Positions 43,536-52,540 are shown, counted from the stretch's first letter. The stretch is DNA of 64,000 bases from Roseicyclus persicicus (GCF_012395815.1 NZ_JAAZQQ010000002.1:620001-684000); one strand, 5' to 3'. The notes: generated from the letters alone by a model not told the origin. A program made the numbers and translations.

Positions 43536-44437
43536 CGCCGCGTCCCGCCGCCCGTCTGCTGGTCGTCGACCCCGAGGGCCGCGTCCTGCTCCTGCGCTTC
43601 AACCACCGGACGGGCCCCTTGGCCGGGCAGGTCTACTGGGCCACGCCCGGCGGCGCGCTCGAGCCCGGCGAAAGCTGGGAGGCCGCGGCGCTCCGGGAAC
43701 TCTTCGAGGAAACCGGGATCGTGGCGACGGACCCCGGTCCGCCGGTTCATGCGCGCGACTTTCCCCTGCAGATGCCGGACGGCAGCTGGGTCGAGGCGCA
43801 GGAACGCTTCTACCTGGTCCGCAGGGCGGGCGGCGACCTTGCCCCTGCAGGACGCACGGCGCACGAGGCCGAGGTGCTGGACCGGCACAGATGGTGGTCG
43901 CTCGACGCGCTGGAGCAGACCTCCGACATCGTGCATCCGGGCGACCTCGCCACGATCCTGCGCCCGCATCTGGGTGGGGTCGCGGCCGTCACGCTCCGGC
44001 CCTACGACGCCACGCGCGACCTCGACCGCTGCCTCGCCCTCTGGCGCGCGGCCTCCGAGGTCGGGCACCCCTTCCTCGACGCCGCCACGCTCGACGCGGA
44101 TGCCGAGGTGATCCGCGACATCTACATGCCCGCCGCCGAGGTCACCGTGGCCGAGCGCGGCGGTCGGGTGATCGGCTTCGTCGCCCTGCTGGGGGACCTG
44201 GTGGGCGGGCTCTTCGTCAACCCGGCGGCGCATCGCACCGGTGCGGGCCGGGCGCTGATCGCCGCGGCGCTGCAGGGCAAGGGGCGGCTCGAGGTGGAGG
44301 TCTACGAGGCCAACCGCGAGGCGCGCGCCTTCTACGCCGCCTGCGGGTTCGTCCCGGCGGGCCGGCGCGAGCGGGACGATCACGGGCGGGCCCTGCCGCT
44401 CATCCGCATGACCCTGGACGGGGGGCGCAGCACATGA
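43532..44437 (+). CDS. Nudix hydrolase fused to a GNAT acetyltransferase
   Basis: A 301-residue two-domain protein. Residues 1-150 are a Nudix domain with the full Nudix box GALEPGESWEAAALRELFEETGI (about 46-68, G-x5-E-x7-REUxEExGU). Residues 150-300 are a GNAT domain (LRPYDATRDLDRC start, FVNPAAHRTGAGRALIAAAL motif A, EVYEANREARAFYAACGFV motif B). Both parts look intact. The fusion suggests a nucleoside-diphosphate-linked or aminosugar substrate processed by both activities, which is inference. It is coupled to neighbours on both sides by ATGA overlaps. Confidence 0.8.
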   Translation: MTPRPAARLLVVDPEGRVLLLRFNHRTGPLAGQVYWATPGGALEPGESWEAAALRELFEETGIVATDPGPPVHARDFPLQMPDGSWVEAQERFYLVRRAGGDLAPAGRTAHEAEVLDRHRWWSLDALEQTSDIVHPGDLATILRPHLGGVAAVTLRPYDATRDLDRCLALWRAASEVGHPFLDAATLDADAEVIRDIYMPAAEVTVAERGGRVIGFVALLGDLVGGLFVNPAAHRTGAGRALIAAALQGKGRLEVEVYEANREARAFYAACGFVPAGRRERDDHGRALPLIRMTLDGGRST

Positions 44438-45036
44438 CGATGCTTGCCGCGCTCGAGTCCGCGACCTGGCTCAACCCGCCGCCAGCCTGGTCCCTGACCG
44501 CCGCGGCGCTGACGGTCGAGACCGGGGACCGCACGGATTTCTGGCGCGACACGCTCTACGGGTTCCGGCGCGACAGCGGCCATGCCCTCCTCCTGCCGGT
44601 GGAGGGGGATTTCACGGCGCATCTCAGGTTCGACGGCGATTACGCAGCACTCTACGACCAGGCCGGGCTGATGCTGCGCCGGGATGGCGCGCACTGGATC
44701 AAGGCTGGGATCGAGCAGTCGGACGGGGTCGCCAACCTGTCGGTCGTGGTGACGCGGGAGGCGTCGGACTGGTCGACGCTCGCGCTCGGGCCTTCGCCGG
44801 GCCCGCAGCGGCTGCGGCTGACCCGGCTCGGCGGCGCCGTGGTCATCCAGGCGCGGAACGCCGCCAACCGCTGGCAGCTCCTGCGCGTGGCGCCCTTCCC
44901 CGAGGGGCCGGCGCAGGTCGGGCCCATGGCCTGCTCGCCCGAGCGCGGCGGGTTCCGCGCGCGGTTCACGGAGTTCACGCTAGGGCCCGCGGTCTCTCAG
45001 GCCCTCCACGACGAAAGCCCGGCCTCGCCATCTTGA
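44434..45036 (+). CDS. DUF1349 (concanavalin-like fold) protein
   Basis: A 200-residue protein. WLNPPPAWSLTAAALTVETGDRTDFWRDT near the start and the AGLMLRRDGAHWIKAGIEQSDG block are typical of DUF1349, a jelly-roll domain related to YeaC/regulation-of-enolase proteins. It probably binds a carbohydrate or sugar-like ligand. It overlaps the Nudix-GNAT gene and ends the DUF2975 operon, convergent with the acyltransferase. Confidence 0.75.
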   Translation: MTMLAALESATWLNPPPAWSLTAAALTVETGDRTDFWRDTLYGFRRDSGHALLLPVEGDFTAHLRFDGDYAALYDQAGLMLRRDGAHWIKAGIEQSDGVANLSVVVTREASDWSTLALGPSPGPQRLRLTRLGGAVVIQARNAANRWQLLRVAPFPEGPAQVGPMACSPERGGFRARFTEFTLGPAVSQALHDESPASPS

Positions 45037-45059
45037 TGCACCAGCTGCCGTGGAGCGGC

Positions 45060-46184
45060 TCAGATCACCTGCCGCACCAGTGCCGACCGGCGCAGCACGG
45101 CGGTGAGGCCGAAGGCGGCGAGGGTCGTCGCCACGATCGACAGGGGCAGAGCCGCCCCGTGCGACGTGCCGACCGCGTCGAGCGAGCGGCAGACCGCCAC
45201 GAGGATCGGGGCATGCAGGACGAAGGCGCCGTAGCTGTTGGCGGCGGCCCAGCCCCAGACCCGGGCCGCCCTGCCGCCGCGCGCCTGGCTCCAGAGGAGG
45301 AGCCCCGCGATGGCGCCAAGGGCGATCAAGGGCTCCCACAGAGCATAGGCTACGGCGGCGGCGGAGAGGCCGGTTTCGAACCGGGGCGCCTCGGACGCGA
45401 GGAGCACGGCGGGCAGGAGCGGAAGGGCCACGAGGCCCGCCGCGACCGCGCCGACAAGGCCCCCGCGCGGGAGGCGGTCGAGCCACCCCTGCCGCGCGGC
45501 CCGGATTCCGAGGGCGAAAAGGACGACGTAGGAGGCGAAGTAGCCCAGCTGGAACCCCGCCACCGTCGCGCCGACGGGGACGACCTGCCGGATCGCCAAG
45601 GCCGCCAGACCCGTCGCCAACGCAAGGGCGATCCAGTGCTTGAAGGGTGGCACTTGGAGACGGGAGACGACGGGGCGGGGCAGCGCCGCGAAGACCGTCG
45701 AGAAGACCAGCAGCGCGGCGGGGAACCACAGCGGCCCGAGGACGAAGCGACCCTCCAGGATGCGGGCCTGCGCGTCCGCGAGGATGTCTTCCATCGGAGC
45801 CGTGGCCAGGGAGACGGTCAGCGGGCCGAGGAGGAAACCGAACAGCAGCGCCGGCAGGCCGAGCCGCAGGGCGCGGTCGGCGAAGAAGGTGGCCGGCCCC
45901 TTGCGATCGAGCGACGGCACCGCCAGCGCGCCGGAAAGCAAGAAGAACAAGCCCATGAAGAAGGCCTGGTTCACGGCGGCGAGAAAGGTGAGCCCGATAT
46001 TGGTCTCGTCTGTCGCCTTGAAGAACCAGCTGCCGCTCGCACCGTAGGTGATCGCGGCGTGGTGGACGATCACGAGACCCGTCAGGCAGGCCCGCAGCCG
46101 GTCGATCCACACGGCGCGCGCGGGAGGGGACAGGGCGGCCGGGCGGCCCGGTGCCGCGTGGAAGGGGACAGTTGCGGTGGTCAT
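45060..46184 (-). CDS. Acyltransferase family 3 membrane protein
   Basis: A 374-residue integral membrane protein of the acyltransferase 3/OafA group. The N-terminal AVWIDRLRACLTGLVIVHHAA (about 24-44) carries the conserved R and HH, and the rest has about ten hydrophobic segments. Such enzymes transfer acetyl or other acyl groups to surface sugars or small molecules. ATG 46184 is used; a long upstream reading lacks family similarity. The gene stands alone between the DUF1349 and MocR genes. Confidence 0.8.
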   Translation of the reverse strand: MTTATVPFHAAPGRPAALSPPARAVWIDRLRACLTGLVIVHHAAITYGASGSWFFKATDETNIGLTFLAAVNQAFFMGLFFLLSGALAVPSLDRKGPATFFADRALRLGLPALLFGFLLGPLTVSLATAPMEDILADAQARILEGRFVLGPLWFPAALLVFSTVFAALPRPVVSRLQVPPFKHWIALALATGLAALAIRQVVPVGATVAGFQLGYFASYVVLFALGIRAARQGWLDRLPRGGLVGAVAAGLVALPLLPAVLLASEAPRFETGLSAAAVAYALWEPLIALGAIAGLLLWSQARGGRAARVWGWAAANSYGAFVLHAPILVAVCRSLDAVGTSHGAALPLSIVATTLAAFGLTAVLRRSALVRQVI

Positions 46185-46286
46185 CGGCCTCGCGCCTCGG
46201 CTTGTCTGAACTGGCGCTGCATGTGCCGCGAAACAGGCTGATCCAACAGGTCCAGTTGGCCGCAATTGGAGGGGGCCAGTCTGCGC

Positions 46287-47750
46287 TCAGGCCACCTCGA
46301 CCGGTCCGAGATGGCGATCCAGCGCCTCGGCGAAGCGGCGGGCCTCCCGCTCGGTCGCGGTGCCGAAGCCGACCACCAGACCCGTCAGGGGGGCGTCTAG
46401 GCAGTAATCCGAGAGAGCGCCCACTGCGAAGCCCTCGGCGTTCAGCCGGGATCTCAGGGTCTGGTCCTCCGCCAGCTCCGGCAGGTCGATGGCAATCTGC
46501 AGGCCGCCGGCGGGCGCGGACAGGCGGGCGCGCGCGCCCAGCCGGTCGGACAGGGCGCCGGTGACGAGGGCGAGGCGGTCGCGGTAGGCGGCCGAGATCG
46601 CCGCGAGATGCGCCCGGTAGCCCCCCGAGGCCATGAACTCGGCCAGCGCGGCCTGTGCATGGACATTCGCCGCAAGCCCGAGCCGGGCCTGGATCGCGCG
46701 GAGTGCCGGGGCGCTGCCGGGGGGCGCCACCAGCCAGCCCAGCCGCAGCCCCGGCAGGAGGCTCTTCGCGGCGCTGCCGAGGTAGACGACATGGCCCGCG
46801 CCGGGCAGGGCCGCCAGCGCCGCGATTCCGCGGCCTTCCCAGAGGAACTCGGCGTCGTAGTCGTCCTCCACGATCACCGCACCTGCGGCCTGCGCGGCCG
46901 ACAGGAGCCCGAGGCGCCGCTGCATCGGCAGGCGCACGCCGGTCGGATACTGCGTGGTGGGGGTGACGTAGATCAGCCGGGCGTCCGAGAGGTCCGCGCG
47001 GTCGGGGTCCGCGCCGGTCCCGTCGACCGGCAGGGCGCGGCAGGTCAGCCCGGCGGCCTCGAAGGCGGCCCGCGCGCCGATGTAGCCGGGGCTCTCGACC
47101 AGCGCGACCTCGCCCGGATCGGCGAAGGCGGCGGCGGCCAGCACGAGGCTCGCCTGCGTGCCGGGGGTGACGATGATGTCCTCCGGGGCGCAGACGAGGC
47201 CGCGGTGGCGGTGCAGCTGGTCGGCCAACACCTGTCGGAGCTCGGGCAGCCCCTCGAAATGGGCATAGCCCTCGGCGCCGTCCTGCCGGTGGCGCGCGGC
47301 GCGGCGGAGCACGCGGCCCCAGGCATCCGCGGGAAACAGCCGGGGATCGGGGGAGCCGGGGGCCAGCGGCCCCTCGGCAAGGCCGCGCCGCAGGACGACA
47401 GCCGCCTTTGCCGCCCGCTGCGACAGGCGTGGCGGACCGTTGTCCGCCGGGGCGGCGGGCCGCGTCATCGCCGCCACGCGGGGCCGCGCGCCAGGGCGCA
47501 CTTCGATGACGCCCTCGGCTAGCAGGAGGTCGTAGGCCGCGTTCACCGTGTTCCGGCCGACCCCCAGCAGCCCCGCCGCGGCGCGGGAGGACGGCAGCGC
47601 CTCGCCGGCCGCGAGGCGCCCGTCAAGCACCGCCTGCCGGATGCCGCGGTAAAGCTGCGCCACCAGCGTATCGGGGCCGGCGGGGTCGAGCGCCACGAGG
47701 CTGGCGAAGACATCTGGTTCCACGAAATCCCTTCGGACTGGCTCCTCCAT
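46287..47750 (-). CDS. MocR/PdxR-type GntR regulator with aminotransferase domain
   Basis: A 487-residue regulator. Residues 1-85 form a GntR winged helix (LYRGIRQAVLDGRLAAGEALPSSRAAAGLLGVGRNTV split across 32-68). From about 110 on is a fold-type I aminotransferase domain binding PLP, with YLGSAAKSLLPGLRLGW containing the Schiff-base Lys. PdxR-type members activate vitamin B6 genes. The divergent neighbour is a PPOX-like protein, so it probably regulates that gene and senses PLP. Confidence 0.85.
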   Translation of the reverse strand: MEEPVRRDFVEPDVFASLVALDPAGPDTLVAQLYRGIRQAVLDGRLAAGEALPSSRAAAGLLGVGRNTVNAAYDLLLAEGVIEVRPGARPRVAAMTRPAAPADNGPPRLSQRAAKAAVVLRRGLAEGPLAPGSPDPRLFPADAWGRVLRRAARHRQDGAEGYAHFEGLPELRQVLADQLHRHRGLVCAPEDIIVTPGTQASLVLAAAAFADPGEVALVESPGYIGARAAFEAAGLTCRALPVDGTGADPDRADLSDARLIYVTPTTQYPTGVRLPMQRRLGLLSAAQAAGAVIVEDDYDAEFLWEGRGIAALAALPGAGHVVYLGSAAKSLLPGLRLGWLVAPPGSAPALRAIQARLGLAANVHAQAALAEFMASGGYRAHLAAISAAYRDRLALVTGALSDRLGARARLSAPAGGLQIAIDLPELAEDQTLRSRLNAEGFAVGALSDYCLDAPLTGLVVGFGTATEREARRFAEALDRHLGPVEVA

Positions 47751-47754
47751 GGAA

Positions 47755-47776
47755 CCGCATCATGGAGCAGATGCGG
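47755..47776. promoter_or_regulatory. Inverted repeat between the MocR gene and its divergent PPOX gene
   Basis: CCGCATC (47755-47761), 8-bp spacer, GATGCGG (47770-47776), only 4 bp from the MocR start. A direct CATGGA repeat lies across it. This is the expected place for a MocR operator that controls both genes. Confidence 0.55.
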
Positions 47777-47801
47777 GCCATCCGATAGAGGAGATCGCCC
47801 C

Positions 47802-48452
47802 ATGACCGACCAGCCGCGATTCAACCGCGCCCGCAATCCGAAGCACGCCACGCAGGACGCCGCCGCCATCGACGCGATCCTCGACGCCGGCCTCGTCGGC
47901 CATGTCGGTTTCGTCGCCGAGGGGCGGCCGATGGTGATGCCGATGGCCTATGCCCGCGGCCCGGGCTGCATATGGCTGCACGGAGCCTCCAAGGCGCGGA
48001 TCGTGAAGCTCGCCGATGGCGCGGCCCTATCCATGACGGTGACGCTGCTCGACGGGATCGTCGCCGCGCGGTCGGGGTTCCACCACTCGGTCAACTATCG
48101 GTCCGCCGTCGTCCATGGCACCGGGCGGCTGGTGACGGACGCCGCGGAGCATGACGCGGCGTTGCAGGCGATCACCGAGCACCTGCTGCCCGGGCGCCAC
48201 GCCGAGATCCGCGCCATGACCGCGCAGGAGCGCAAGGCGACCGGCGTGATCGCCCTGACCGTCGAGGCGGCCAGCGCCAAGATGCGCTCCGGCCCGCCGG
48301 TGGACGACCCGGCCGATCACGGCCTCGGTTTATGGGCCGGTGTCGTGCCGGTCGTCACCGCCCTCGGCCGTGCGATCCCGGATTCTCACACCCCCGCGGG
48401 CCTCGCCGAGCCCCCCTCCATCGCCCGCGCACGCGCGCGGTTCGCCCGTTGA
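47802..48452 (+). CDS. Pyridoxamine 5'-phosphate oxidase family protein
   Basis: A 216-residue FMN-binding split-barrel protein: LVGHVGFVAEGRPMVMPMAYARG near 27-50, WLHGASKARIVKLADGAALSMTVTLLDGIV in the middle, and VNYRSAVVHGTGRLV. It belongs to the uncharacterised PPOX group next to MocR regulators, not to the biosynthetic PdxH. It is divergent from a MocR gene and followed by a DUF1127 gene after 26 bp. A role in B6 vitamer or redox metabolism is likely but unproven. Confidence 0.83.
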   Translation: MTDQPRFNRARNPKHATQDAAAIDAILDAGLVGHVGFVAEGRPMVMPMAYARGPGCIWLHGASKARIVKLADGAALSMTVTLLDGIVAARSGFHHSVNYRSAVVHGTGRLVTDAAEHDAALQAITEHLLPGRHAEIRAMTAQERKATGVIALTVEAASAKMRSGPPVDDPADHGLGLWAGVVPVVTALGRAIPDSHTPAGLAEPPSIARARARFAR

Positions 48453-48478
48453 GCCACCCGTTCAAGAGGATCCTGTCC

Positions 48479-48691
48479 GTGACCTTTATCGCTCCCCTGT
48501 TCCCGATTGTCCGTTGGCCGACTGCCCTGTCTGATGCCACGTCCACCTGCATGCGCAGCCGCGAGATCGCCGAGGCGGTGGCGCATCTCGACAACCGCTT
48601 GCGCGCCGACATCGGCCTGCCGCCGCTGATCGATCTCGCGGAGCAGCCCCACGAGGCGGCCGCGCGCATTGCCATGCTGGCGTGGCGCTGA
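48479..48691 (+). CDS. DUF1127 small protein
   Basis: A 70-residue protein with CMRSREIAEAVAHLDNRLRADIGLPP, the DUF1127 core. GTG 48479 is chosen because AAGAGGA lies 8 nt before it, and no nearer ATG gives the full domain. It is the third DUF1127 gene of the window, 26 bp after the PPOX gene and probably co-transcribed with it. Confidence 0.78.
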   Translation: MTFIAPLFPIVRWPTALSDATSTCMRSREIAEAVAHLDNRLRADIGLPPLIDLAEQPHEAAARIAMLAWR

Positions 48692-48721
48692 TCCCCGGCT
48701 GACGAGAGGAGACCCTGTGCC

Positions 48722-50659
48722 ATGACCCACGCCCGCCTCATCCCGACCCTTGCCGGCGCTGCCCTGATCGGACAGGCCACTTTCCTATCCGCCGATGACG
48801 GCACCCAGTCCGGATGGATCGAGCCGGAGGGCCGCATCGCCCTCGTCCTGCCCGAGGGCTGGCAGCAGATCGCCGCGGGGCCGCTCGTGTCCCTGACAAG
48901 CCCCGACGGCGATATCACCCTGTGGTTCGGGCTAAGCGACGCAGCAGACCCGGCCGCCGTGGTCGCCGACGCCTGGTCGATCGTGGGCGAGCCCGGGATC
49001 CAGCCCGAGGCCGCCGTTCCCGCGCCGCCACGGGATGGCGTCGAGACCGCGACGGCGTTCGTTTACGCGCCGGAGGGCGAGGTGATCCGGCAGGCCATCG
49101 CGGAAGCACGCGACGGGGATCTGCATGTCACCCTGATCCGTGGCACCCGCGCCGCCCTCGACCGACGCGGCGCGCAAGTGAACATCGCGGTGACCGGCTT
49201 TCTGCCGGCAGGCGCGGGCGGCCCGGACCTTGCCGGGGTCGCGCCTGCCCGCCTCGACGCCGCGGACCTTGCCGCGCTCGACGCCTATGTGACGGAGGCG
49301 ATGCCGCTCTTCGACGTGCCGGGGGCCGTGGTGGCCGTGGTGCAGGACGGCGAGCTGCGGCTCCTGCAAGGCTACGGCGTGCGGGCCCAAGGCTCCGCGG
49401 GCCCGATGACACCTGACACCCGCCTCATGGTCGGCTCGGTCGGCAAGACCATGACGACGCTCCTGATGGCGCGGCTGGTGGAGGACGGGCGCTTGGCGTG
49501 GGACCAGCCTGTCCGCGATCTCCTTCCGGGATTCGCCGTGGCAGACCCGGCCTTGTCCGGGACGATCACGGTGCAGAACCTCGTCTGTGCCTGCTCAGGC
49601 GTTCCCCGGCGCGACATGGAGTTCCTGTTCAACGCCGACGAGCTGGACGCGGAGGCGGTGATCGGCTCGCTTGCCGGTTTCGCCTTCTTCACCGGTTTCG
49701 GCGAGGCGTTCCAGTATTCCAACCAGCTGGTCGCGACCGGCGGGTGGGTCGCGGCAGCCGCGACCGGCGCGCGCTGGGGCGACCTTGATGCGGGCTACGC
49801 CGCGGCGCTGCAGGACCGGGTGTTCGCGCCCCTCGGCATGACACGCTCGACGCTCGACTTCGCCGAGGTTCTGGCCGATGCCGACGTGGCGCAGCCGCAT
49901 GCCCCGCATGGCACGGGCACCCGTCTGCCGCTCCCCTTGCAGACAGAGGCCGCGCTGCTGCCGGTCGCCCCGGCGGGGGCCCACTGGTCTTCCGGCGCGG
50001 ACATGGCGCGCTACCTTCAGGCATTGATCGACCTGCAGGACGGCACCGGCCTCCTGTCGTCCGAGGGCTTCGCACATCTCACGACCCCGCAGGTGCCGGT
50101 CAGCGCCACCATGTCCTACGGGCTCGGCTGGTTCGTGGAGGACTGGCGCGGCCAGCGCCTTGTCCATCACGGCGGCAATACTTTCGGCTTCACCAGCGAA
50201 CTGGCCTTCCTGCCGGAGGCGGGGGCCGGGATCGTGATCCTCACCAATGCCGGGCGCGCCAACGACTTCGTGCAGGCCGTCCGCGCGAGGTTCCTCGAAC
50301 TCCTGTTCGACCTGCCGCCCGTGCATCACGCCGGGGCCCTGATCGCCCGCGCCGAGGCCGCGCGCCGGGCGGCGGACTGGGCCGGCGCGGTGCCTGTCGA
50401 TCCCGTCGCGGCGGAGCGGGCCGTGGGCCGCTACCGATCCGATGTGCTGGGCGAGATCACCCTGCGCCGCGACGGCGCGCGGCTGATCTTCGACATCGGC
50501 GAGATGGCCGGCGAGGTTCGCGTCGATCCCCGGCAGCCCGACCGCTGGATCCTGTGGGAGGGGCCCTTGTTCCCCATGCCGCTTGCGCAGGATCCGGCAA
50601 CCGGGGCGCTGATCTTTGGTGAGGGCGCCACGCACTACGTGTTCGAGGCCGAGCGATGA
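48722..50659 (+). CDS. Exported serine hydrolase of the class C beta-lactamase fold
   Basis: A 645-residue protein. It has a signal peptide (to about 24), an N-terminal domain of about 150 residues without clear family, then a beta-lactamase/D-aminopeptidase-like domain. SxxK is SVGK in MVGSVGKTMTTLLMARL, YxN is YSN in FQYSNQLVATGGW, and HxG is HHGG in RLVHHGGNTFGFTS. A small C-terminal domain follows. Activity may be esterase or peptidase rather than antibiotic hydrolysis. It is coupled to the next gene by ATGA. Confidence 0.82.
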   Translation: MTHARLIPTLAGAALIGQATFLSADDGTQSGWIEPEGRIALVLPEGWQQIAAGPLVSLTSPDGDITLWFGLSDAADPAAVVADAWSIVGEPGIQPEAAVPAPPRDGVETATAFVYAPEGEVIRQAIAEARDGDLHVTLIRGTRAALDRRGAQVNIAVTGFLPAGAGGPDLAGVAPARLDAADLAALDAYVTEAMPLFDVPGAVVAVVQDGELRLLQGYGVRAQGSAGPMTPDTRLMVGSVGKTMTTLLMARLVEDGRLAWDQPVRDLLPGFAVADPALSGTITVQNLVCACSGVPRRDMEFLFNADELDAEAVIGSLAGFAFFTGFGEAFQYSNQLVATGGWVAAAATGARWGDLDAGYAAALQDRVFAPLGMTRSTLDFAEVLADADVAQPHAPHGTGTRLPLPLQTEAALLPVAPAGAHWSSGADMARYLQALIDLQDGTGLLSSEGFAHLTTPQVPVSATMSYGLGWFVEDWRGQRLVHHGGNTFGFTSELAFLPEAGAGIVILTNAGRANDFVQAVRARFLELLFDLPPVHHAGALIARAEAARRAADWAGAVPVDPVAAERAVGRYRSDVLGEITLRRDGARLIFDIGEMAGEVRVDPRQPDRWILWEGPLFPMPLAQDPATGALIFGEGATHYVFEAER

Positions 50660-51164
50660 GACATGCCCGTCGGCTTTCCCTTCGGCTCGCCGGCCTCGCC
50701 GTCGTCGGCCTGCAGGGCGAAGCCGCCGCCGACCCTGTCCGCCCCGGGGCCAAGCATTGCGTCGTGCGCGTCGCGCCCGACGATCAATTCAACCGCCGGG
50801 CCGGTCCCGGCCCGGGGCACCCGGTGCTGGCCCGGCTGCCCACCGCGCGGTGCGGCCTGGTCGTCTCGTCACCCTGCCGGGGCAGCTGGTGCCCGGTCGA
50901 GGACGGACACCAGCCGGTTGGGTCCACCGCCGCCACATCGCCGCCGTCTCCCGCCCGACGCACTGCCTCAGCCCGCTCACCCGGCCGCAGGCAGCCGCGC
51001 TCCGGGCCTGGCCCTCGGATCGCTCGCGCGTGCTGACCCGGCTCGCCCCCCGAAGCTGCGGCATCGCCCTCCTGTCCTACCGGGTGGAGGGCTGGCAGAG
51101 GATCCGGCAGGGCGGCTGGGAAGGCTGGGTGCGCCTGTCAGACCTGGTGGTCATCGACGGGTAA
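50656..51164 (+). pseudogene. SH3-domain-like periplasmic protein, frameshifted
   Basis: The ATG overlaps the hydrolase stop. The first frame gives a signal-like start (RLSLRLAGLAVVGLQGEAAA) and an SH3-like segment (HCVVRVAPDDQFNRRAGPGPG, ARCGLVVSSPCRGSWCPVEDG). After about 50925 the expected continuation AGWVHRRHIAAVSRP is in the -1 frame, which then runs to YRVEGWQRIRQGGWEGWVRLSDL and the stop at 51164. A single-base deletion (or an undercalled base) near 50915-50930 explains this. Read straight, the first frame ends at 51036 in low-complexity sequence. Confidence 0.65.
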
Positions 51165-51175
51165 CGCCGTCCCGC

Positions 51176-51733
51176 TCAGCCGGCGATGAGGTCTGCCGTC
51201 CGTCGCGCCTGCGCGAATTCGCCGTGCAGATGGTAGACAGCGGCGCGGTGGATCTCCTCGGCCGACGGGGCCGGGCCGCCGTCGAAGCCGACATCGGCGT
51301 TGCGGGTGAAGGCGGCGCAGGCGTCATGGGCGAGCTCCACCGGGAAGCCGAGGTTCGCCGCCATCCGTGTGGTGGTGGACACGCAATGGGGCGTGGTCAG
51401 CCCGCAGATGATCAGCGCCTCGGCGCCGGCCGCCCGCAGGTCGGCCTCGAGCGTCGTGCCGATGAAGGCCGAGTTCACCGATTTCTCGTAGACTGCCTCG
51501 CCAGGATCGGGCTCGAAGCCCGGCTTGAACGCCGCGCCGGGGCCCGCCAGCGGCGAGCCGGCCTCCCGGCTCAGGTGGCGGACATGGAGGACGCGCCCGC
51601 CCGCCGCCCGCACCGCGGCGAGGAGCCCCAGCGCGTTGGCCTCGGCGTCGGGGTTGTTGCGCTGGCCCCAGACCGGGTCGTCGAACCCGCGCTGGATGTC
51701 GATCAGGATCAGGGTCTTGTCAGACAGGGGCAT
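51176..51733 (-). CDS. Isochorismatase-family cysteine hydrolase
   Basis: A 185-residue alpha/beta hydrolase. Asp is in LILIDIQRGF (8-17), Cys in CGLTTPHCVSTTTRMA (near 115-130), and HVRHLSREAG lies between. This group includes nicotinamidases and uncharacterised amidases; the PHCVSTT segment fits the YcaC/cysteine hydrolase type. ATG 51733 has a GGAGG-like sequence at 51744-51750. It precedes the truncated DUF4260/LysR junction and is convergent with the SH3-like gene. Confidence 0.83.
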   Translation of the reverse strand: MPLSDKTLILIDIQRGFDDPVWGQRNNPDAEANALGLLAAVRAAGGRVLHVRHLSREAGSPLAGPGAAFKPGFEPDPGEAVYEKSVNSAFIGTTLEADLRAAGAEALIICGLTTPHCVSTTTRMAANLGFPVELAHDACAAFTRNADVGFDGGPAPSAEEIHRAAVYHLHGEFAQARRTADLIAG

Positions 51734-51750
51734 GGCGGTCTCCTCGGAGG

Positions 51751-51960
51751 TCAGGCGGCGCGGCCGATCCGGCCCAGATGGGTCAGACCGAAGGATGTTT
51801 CGGACTTGAGCCCGTAGCCGAGCGCGCGGTCGACTCCAATATGGGCGAACCAGACGCAGGCGACCGGAAGGAGGGGCGGAACCAGAGCAACCCCGAGCGC
51901 CCCAAGGAGCGCGGGTGCGAGGTAGGTGTGGGCAAGGTTGTAGAGCCGCGCGCCGCTCCT
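51751..51960 (-). pseudogene. DUF4260 protein, C-terminal remnant
   Basis: Reading the minus strand, 69 codons (RSGARLYNLAHTYLAPALLG at the 5' end, later WFAHIGVDRALGYG and FGLTHLGRIGR) match the C-terminal half of DUF4260 membrane proteins. No start codon or N-terminal helices exist; the similarity ends abruptly at 51960 where a LysR remnant in the other direction begins. This is best explained by a deletion. Confidence 0.65.
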
Positions 51961-51961
51961 G

Positions 51962-52540
51962 GCCGAGCATCCATGTCTCGCGGTGGAGCTGTCGTTGTCG
52001 AACGACAGCGCCGATCTTGTCCGGAGGGAGGCGGATTTCGCGGTCCGGATGTTGCGGCCGACGCAGGCGCGTCTCGTCGCGCAGCGCCTGGGGCCAGTGC
52101 CGCTGGGGCTGTTCGCGCAGCGCGCCTACCTCGACCGGGCCGGACGGCCGAACCGGCCCGAGGACCTCGTGGAGCATGTCCTGATCGGACCCGATGCCGA
52201 TCCCACGGCACTGGCCGGGCTCGCAGCCTTCGGCGGCCTCCAGGACCGGGCGGCCCTGCGCCTGCGCAGCGACAGCGAGGCGGCCCAGATCGCGAGCGTC
52301 CGGGCGGGTCTCGGGATCGGGGTGATTCAGGCGGGTATCGCCGCGCGGGAGCAGGGCCTCGAGCCCGTGCTGCCGGGCATCATCGGCTGGAGCCTCGAGG
52401 CCTGGCTGGTCCTGCACGACGACCTGCGCCGGCTGCCGATGGTCCGCCGCGTGGCGGACCACCTGTCGGTCGTGCTCCCTGCGCTGCTGGCCGAAGGGCG
52501 GCTTTCGCCTCAGCCCTCGGTAACCCGACGCGCGACGTAG
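51962..52540 (+). pseudogene. LysR-type regulator, C-terminal effector-domain remnant
   Basis: The frame from 51962 reads AEHPCLAVELSLSNDSADLV, then READFAVRMLRP and RAGLGIGVIQAGIAAREQGL, the middle and end of a LysR substrate-binding domain. The N-terminal helix-turn-helix and about 100 residues are missing. The most upstream usable start (GTG 51983) lies within the domain, so no functional regulator can be made. It overlaps the 3' end of the next convergent hydrolase by 31 bp. Confidence 0.7.

Noticed and set aside
48722-50659. Calling the serine hydrolase an AmpC beta-lactamase
   Set aside because: The chain is far longer (645 residues), has an extra N-terminal domain, and has HHGG in place of KTG; esterase or peptidase activity is more likely.
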